From a virus, in the IMG/VR virus record IMGVR_UViG_3300022937_001582, positions 1-25,158 of that record: a DNA stretch of 25,158 bases. The stretch is one strand, 5' to 3'. Each line of letters starts with the position of its first letter. Positions within the stretch are counted from its first letter, which is position 1. The translations under genes were made by a program, and so were the position numbers. Of this stretch, positions 22,110 through 25,158 are shown piece after piece. The notes below the pieces were generated by a model. The model was not told the origin of the DNA and did not search any database. It was given only the letters and a program-made list of their open reading frames with translations.

Positions 22110-22721
22110 TTACCCTTCGTTAAAACCTGTCAAACTTTGAACTCTAACTGTGTAGTCAATCTGTATTAATCTGTTTAAACTTTTTTGTACAGGATGGAAT
22201 ATCACGTGGGTCAAAAGTTTGCCAGTGCCATCCGGTGAATAACTTACTAAACCTAATTCATCAAACACATACAAACTGTTTGTGGCACTTGCGGCATCCA
22301 CAGCATCTTGTCCGTTTGGTTCACCGTAGTCTAACAAACAAGTTACCAGTACATCTGTGTAATTTGTTCCATTCACGTGTCTTGTTTCAATTTTATTTCT
22401 CTGTGGATCCAAGTTAGAAACGGATCTGTCATCCACAATTTTTGAATACGTTTGATTGTACAGCGTTGCATTTGTGCCTGTTGAGTTTGGTGTAAGGTAT
22501 GTGATGATTCCTGTTGGATCTACACTGGTTCCACCATTACCAAATGCCATTGAATTGATAAATCCTTGCCCTTGATTGGCTATACTTTCTGCCAATGCCA
22601 CACTCATATTTTCGTAATGAATTGCATTGCGTTTATTCACAAAAACCTTGTTGGATTCTGGATCGTGTATCTTTATGTGCCCTTGAATTAGTACACCGCT
22701 GTTTTCGTTAATTTTGCTCAT
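22110..22721 (-). CDS. virion structural protein, 203 residues
   Basis: I do not know a named function. The sequence ENSGVLIQGHIKIHDPESNK, then KRNAIHYENMSVALAESIA and MAFGNGGTSVDPTGIITYL, is of a type conserved in T4-like marine phages next to fibre genes. The second half (ETRHVNGTNYTDVLVTCLLD, LYVFDELGLVS, HVIFHPVQKSLNRLIQIDYTVRV) looks like a compact beta domain. No catalytic motif, signal or membrane segment is seen. CGGAGC is about eight bases ahead of ATG 22721, and AATAAATA at 22743-22750 is a possible late promoter overlapping the stop of the upstream gene. It may be a baseplate or fibre-attachment protein, judged by neighbours only. Confidence 0.62.
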   Translation of the reverse strand: MSKINENSGVLIQGHIKIHDPESNKVFVNKRNAIHYENMSVALAESIANQGQGFINSMAFGNGGTSVDPTGIITYLTPNSTGTNATLYNQTYSKIVDDRSVSNLDPQRNKIETRHVNGTNYTDVLVTCLLDYGEPNGQDAVDAASATNSLYVFDELGLVSYSPDGTGKLLTHVIFHPVQKSLNRLIQIDYTVRVQSLTGFNEG

Positions 22722-22742
22722 TTTTGCTCCGTTCTACCATTG

Positions 22743-22750
22743 TATTTATT
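22743..22750 (-). promoter_or_regulatory. possible late promoter octamer before the 203-residue gene
   Basis: AATAAATA on the minus strand, 21 bases before ATG 22721. It contains the TAA stop of the 803-residue gene, so part of its match is forced by coding sequence. A second AATAAATA at 16383-16390 has the same 21-base spacing before the 288-residue gene and also lies over the end of a gene. Equal spacing is the only reason to list it. Confidence 0.3.
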
Positions 22751-25158
22751 GCGGCACAGCCACTTCCTTTTGACGTATGAATCTTGCTATGTCATTCTCC
22801 GTCTGACTGAGTGGATCTGAGCCTGATTGCCATATTCTACCTTGTTTTCTTACCAGCACTATTTTAGCATTTTCGGCTGGTGTTTCAGTGAATGTTATTC
22901 TAGCAGTTGTACCATCAACACTGAACTCCGCAGGAACTGTCACATCTGCTTCTGGACTGTCTTGTCCTACTGTTGGATCGTACACGCTGATTGCATTTTT
23001 TCGCAATCTCTTACCACCCACAAACAATTCAAATTGATTCACATTTGAAGGTACAAATCCTATATTCAATACATTGTTTACCACGTCTGTGCCAATATAG
23101 GTTTCAGATATGAATTGATCTTGGTAAGGAACATTTTGGAATGCACTTTGATCAAACACTTCTGTATTGACATGATGTACTTCTGCTATTCCTGTACCAA
23201 ATGTTCCTCTTCTTAATTGCTGTAAACTGTTGCCGTCTTTTTGATAGTATTCTATTCTTTCACCATCTATAAAAATTATGCCTGGTAATTGCGAAACCAC
23301 ACTAGGTTCTGTGATGCCTGTGGCATCGGTCAGCACAATTTCCTTGTCATACCAGTTCAAGTTTTGTGCCAAGAAGTATTGTCGGTCATTGCCTATACGT
23401 TTGAAATGTGTTCTGTTCATCACATCTTTAAACTGTCTATAAGCAAATTTGCCAATGAATGATGGTGCTGTGAAATGTATCACATCTATTTCATCATTTT
23501 GTGATAGTGTTCTATTAATTTTTAGATACATCTGGTCATTGGACACTGTGTAGTCTATGCTAGGTGCTAACCATTCACCATTCACGCACACCCAAACATA
23601 ATGAGCATCCACTGCCGGTCTGTTCAATTGAACAACTCCATTGGTCAGTTGATTGTATTGATAATAATCTTCTGTGTTCACTGTGATGGTTAATTTAGCA
23701 ATCACATCATATTGTGTTCTGTCTATTTCTTGAATGTCGTGTTTGCTGAATTGATAAGCAGTGATTTGATTTCCTTGAGCAGGCGCAACACTTAAACTTA
23801 AAACTCCTGAGTCAGACACTGAGTATTCACCGTTCTCTATGTACACATCTAAAATATCTCCCACAACACCAATTCCTCCTGTCAGCGTAACACTGGAATT
23901 ACCAGGATTCCATGTGTATTGAGCAGAATTTAATTCTACACTGTTTAGATATGCTCTTACATCTGACGTATTAATTGTGCCTGGCAATACCTGCCAATTT
24001 TTAAATTCATATTCTCTCAAAGTAGACACTGTAAATTTTTTATGGAATCCGCTTCTTAGTACATCATTGTCCACTTTTACAATCACATTGTTAGTGAATG
24101 GCGTTTGTGTAAATGGAGTAGGATTTAGTTGATACTGGGTTGTGCTTCCGTCACCTGTGTAAATATTTTGTGTAACTTCACTGAATGATTGAGAAGCACT
24201 TTCATACACCACAATGTTAATAACACTGTTTTGAGACGGTGCTGTGTTAAATCTAATTGCTACTCTTTCTGCCACAGCATAACTGGAATCTGTTTCAATT
24301 ACTGAATATGTTTGAGTTTCTCCATTCACTTTTACAAATGTTTGAACATTGCCTTGTGTGTATTTTGCTCTTGTTACAAATTCGGTTGTGCTTCCGTCAC
24401 CTGTAAATGTATCAACGTCCAATATAGATTCACCATTGTTGCCCATAGTGATAAAGTTTATTTTGTCTCCTGAACTAGGTGCTTGATTAAACACAATATT
24501 TTTGTTTTGATAGTCAACTGTGTATGTGTCATTGTTTTTCAGGATGTTATTCACACTTAAAAATATTGCTGTATTGCTTTGAGGATTATCCACAAATGCA
24601 AAAGTTGTGTTTGAACCATCACCCACATAATTGTAACTGTTAATTTTGCTTCCGGTGTTGGCTCCTCTATCATAAACTTGTATGTCCAGTGTGTCTAACA
24701 CTTGTCCTGGCACAAATTCTTCTGGACCTTTGGCTGATATTTCTGTTACAAAACCATCACCATCTATGTTGATGTCTTCAGCATTTATACCTTGTGCTGT
24801 TGAGTAGGCAAGATCTCCACCTTTCACCAATGTGTCCACCGCACTTGGATCTGGCAAGAACGAACCATCACTGGTAGATTTTCTTACAATAATAACATCA
24901 CCATCTTCTGTTTCAAGAGCACTTATATCTACAGTCTTGCTAGATCCGTCACCTTGAATTGAATTCATTTGTGCTAATTCGTTTGAAGGAGTGCCGGCAT
25001 CAAAAGCAGGATCATCCACTCTAACACCATTTTGATAGACGTGATATTCAACACCTGCTTCTAACGTTTTAGATAGATCCAGAGTTAATGTACTACCATC
25101 CAAATAGAAAACTTCATCTTCATAACTTTCATCATAATTGTCCCAATCACCCTGCATA
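22746..25158 (-). CDS. large repetitive tail or fibre structural protein, partial at right edge
   Basis: At least 803 residues, open to the window edge. The Met at 25157 may be internal, since no ribosome binding site can be seen, so the N-terminus probably lies outside. Residues 69-72, 179-182, 253-256 and 335-338 each carry GDGS at the start of a strand, spaced 75-110 residues apart (YVGDGSNTTFAF, FTGDGSTTEFVT, YTGDGSTTQYQL). This marks repeated beta domains. Each is followed by a VxVNxxxx segment and a strand of the type NIVFNQAPSSGD. Farther on, IIFIDGERIEYYQKDGNSL and LRRGTFGTGIAEVHH resemble conserved segments of cyanophage structural proteins. The C-terminus ends QKEVAVPQ. It is the first gene of the structural block in view, 24 bases ahead of the 203-residue gene. 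A virion role is confident; its place in the tail is not. Confidence 0.7.
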   Translation of the reverse strand, partial: MQGDWDNYDESYEDEVFYLDGSTLTLDLSKTLEAGVEYHVYQNGVRVDDPAFDAGTPSNELAQMNSIQGDGSSKTVDISALETEDGDVIIVRKSTSDGSFLPDPSAVDTLVKGGDLAYSTAQGINAEDINIDGDGFVTEISAKGPEEFVPGQVLDTLDIQVYDRGANTGSKINSYNYVGDGSNTTFAFVDNPQSNTAIFLSVNNILKNNDTYTVDYQNKNIVFNQAPSSGDKINFITMGNNGESILDVDTFTGDGSTTEFVTRAKYTQGNVQTFVKVNGETQTYSVIETDSSYAVAERVAIRFNTAPSQNSVINIVVYESASQSFSEVTQNIYTGDGSTTQYQLNPTPFTQTPFTNNVIVKVDNDVLRSGFHKKFTVSTLREYEFKNWQVLPGTINTSDVRAYLNSVELNSAQYTWNPGNSSVTLTGGIGVVGDILDVYIENGEYSVSDSGVLSLSVAPAQGNQITAYQFSKHDIQEIDRTQYDVIAKLTITVNTEDYYQYNQLTNGVVQLNRPAVDAHYVWVCVNGEWLAPSIDYTVSNDQMYLKINRTLSQNDEIDVIHFTAPSFIGKFAYRQFKDVMNRTHFKRIGNDRQYFLAQNLNWYDKEIVLTDATGITEPSVVSQLPGIIFIDGERIEYYQKDGNSLQQLRRGTFGTGIAEVHHVNTEVFDQSAFQNVPYQDQFISETYIGTDVVNNVLNIGFVPSNVNQFELFVGGKRLRKNAISVYDPTVGQDSPEADVTVPAEFSVDGTTARITFTETPAENAKIVLVRKQGRIWQSGSDPLSQTENDIARFIRQKEVAVPQ
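24138..24404. repeat. two copies of a 21-base direct repeat in the GDGS protein
   Basis: An identical 21-base stretch (ending CTTCCGTCACCTGT on the plus strand) occurs at 24138-24158 and 24384-24404, 246 bases apart. It encodes the repeated strand motif TGDGSTT on the minus strand. The gap equals 82 codons, one beta-domain unit, so the copies mark recent duplication or gene-conversion of domains within the structural gene. It is not a CRISPR or attachment site. Confidence 0.6.

Noticed and set aside
24138-24404. CRISPR or attachment-site repeat
   Set aside because: Only two copies, within a coding frame, encoding the same strand motif of a repeated protein domain.
1-25158. tRNA genes, insertion sequences or integrase sites
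   Set aside because: No gap exceeds 70 bases, no transposase or integrase motif appears in any frame that I accept, and no cloverleaf-like sequence was noticed.

Overview
The window looks like part of a T4-like marine bacteriophage (myovirus) genome of the kind that infects SAR11 or picocyanobacteria. It is AT-rich, has almost no non-coding DNA, and its genes overlap by a few bases. The right part encodes tail-fibre and other virion proteins of the style seen in T4-like cyanophages and pelagiphages, including a phage tail-collar domain. T4-late-like octamers (GATAAATA and AATAAATA) precede several genes. No replication, packaging or host gene is in view, so the host cannot be fixed from this sequence alone.

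Layout. (1) 1-637, minus: a 2OG-Fe(II) oxygenase-like protein running off the left edge. (2) 638-702: a divergent control region. (3) 703-4484, plus: four overlapping genes, namely a QueC-like PP-loop enzyme, an SGNH-hydrolase-like protein and two radical SAM enzymes. (4) 4474-15445, minus: a tightly packed run of 13 genes. In transcription order these are a small possible fibre chaperone, two DxD glycosyltransferase-like paralogues, an unknown 198-residue protein, two further glycosyltransferase-like paralogues, two radical SAM enzymes, a class I methyltransferase, a second 2OG-Fe oxygenase-like protein, a two-domain protein with a methyltransferase-like C-terminus, and two more radical SAM enzymes. 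(5) 15495-25158, minus: six virion genes, three of which share a duplicated N-terminal domain. No stretch above 70 bases lacks a gene.

How the genes may work together. Regions 1-4 form an accessory island of about 15 kb that is rich in enzymes which modify other molecules: six radical SAM proteins, two oxygenases, one or two methyltransferases, four sugar-transferase-like proteins, an amide or nitrile-forming type PP-loop enzyme and a hydrolase. It sits directly beside the fibre genes. I infer that it decorates a surface glycan or a phage or host protein. The substrate is not visible, and no RiPP-like precursor peptide was found. The island is built from duplicated parts: three radical SAM pairs, two glycosyltransferase pairs and an oxygenase pair. 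Two of the radical SAM pairs form an inverted duplicate meeting tail to tail at 4474-4484. A good sigma70-type promoter overlapped by a perfect palindrome (15444-15486) stands at the head of the minus-strand island, whereas the structural genes carry late-type octamers, which suggests separate timing.

All functions are assigned by reading motifs; no database search was possible.
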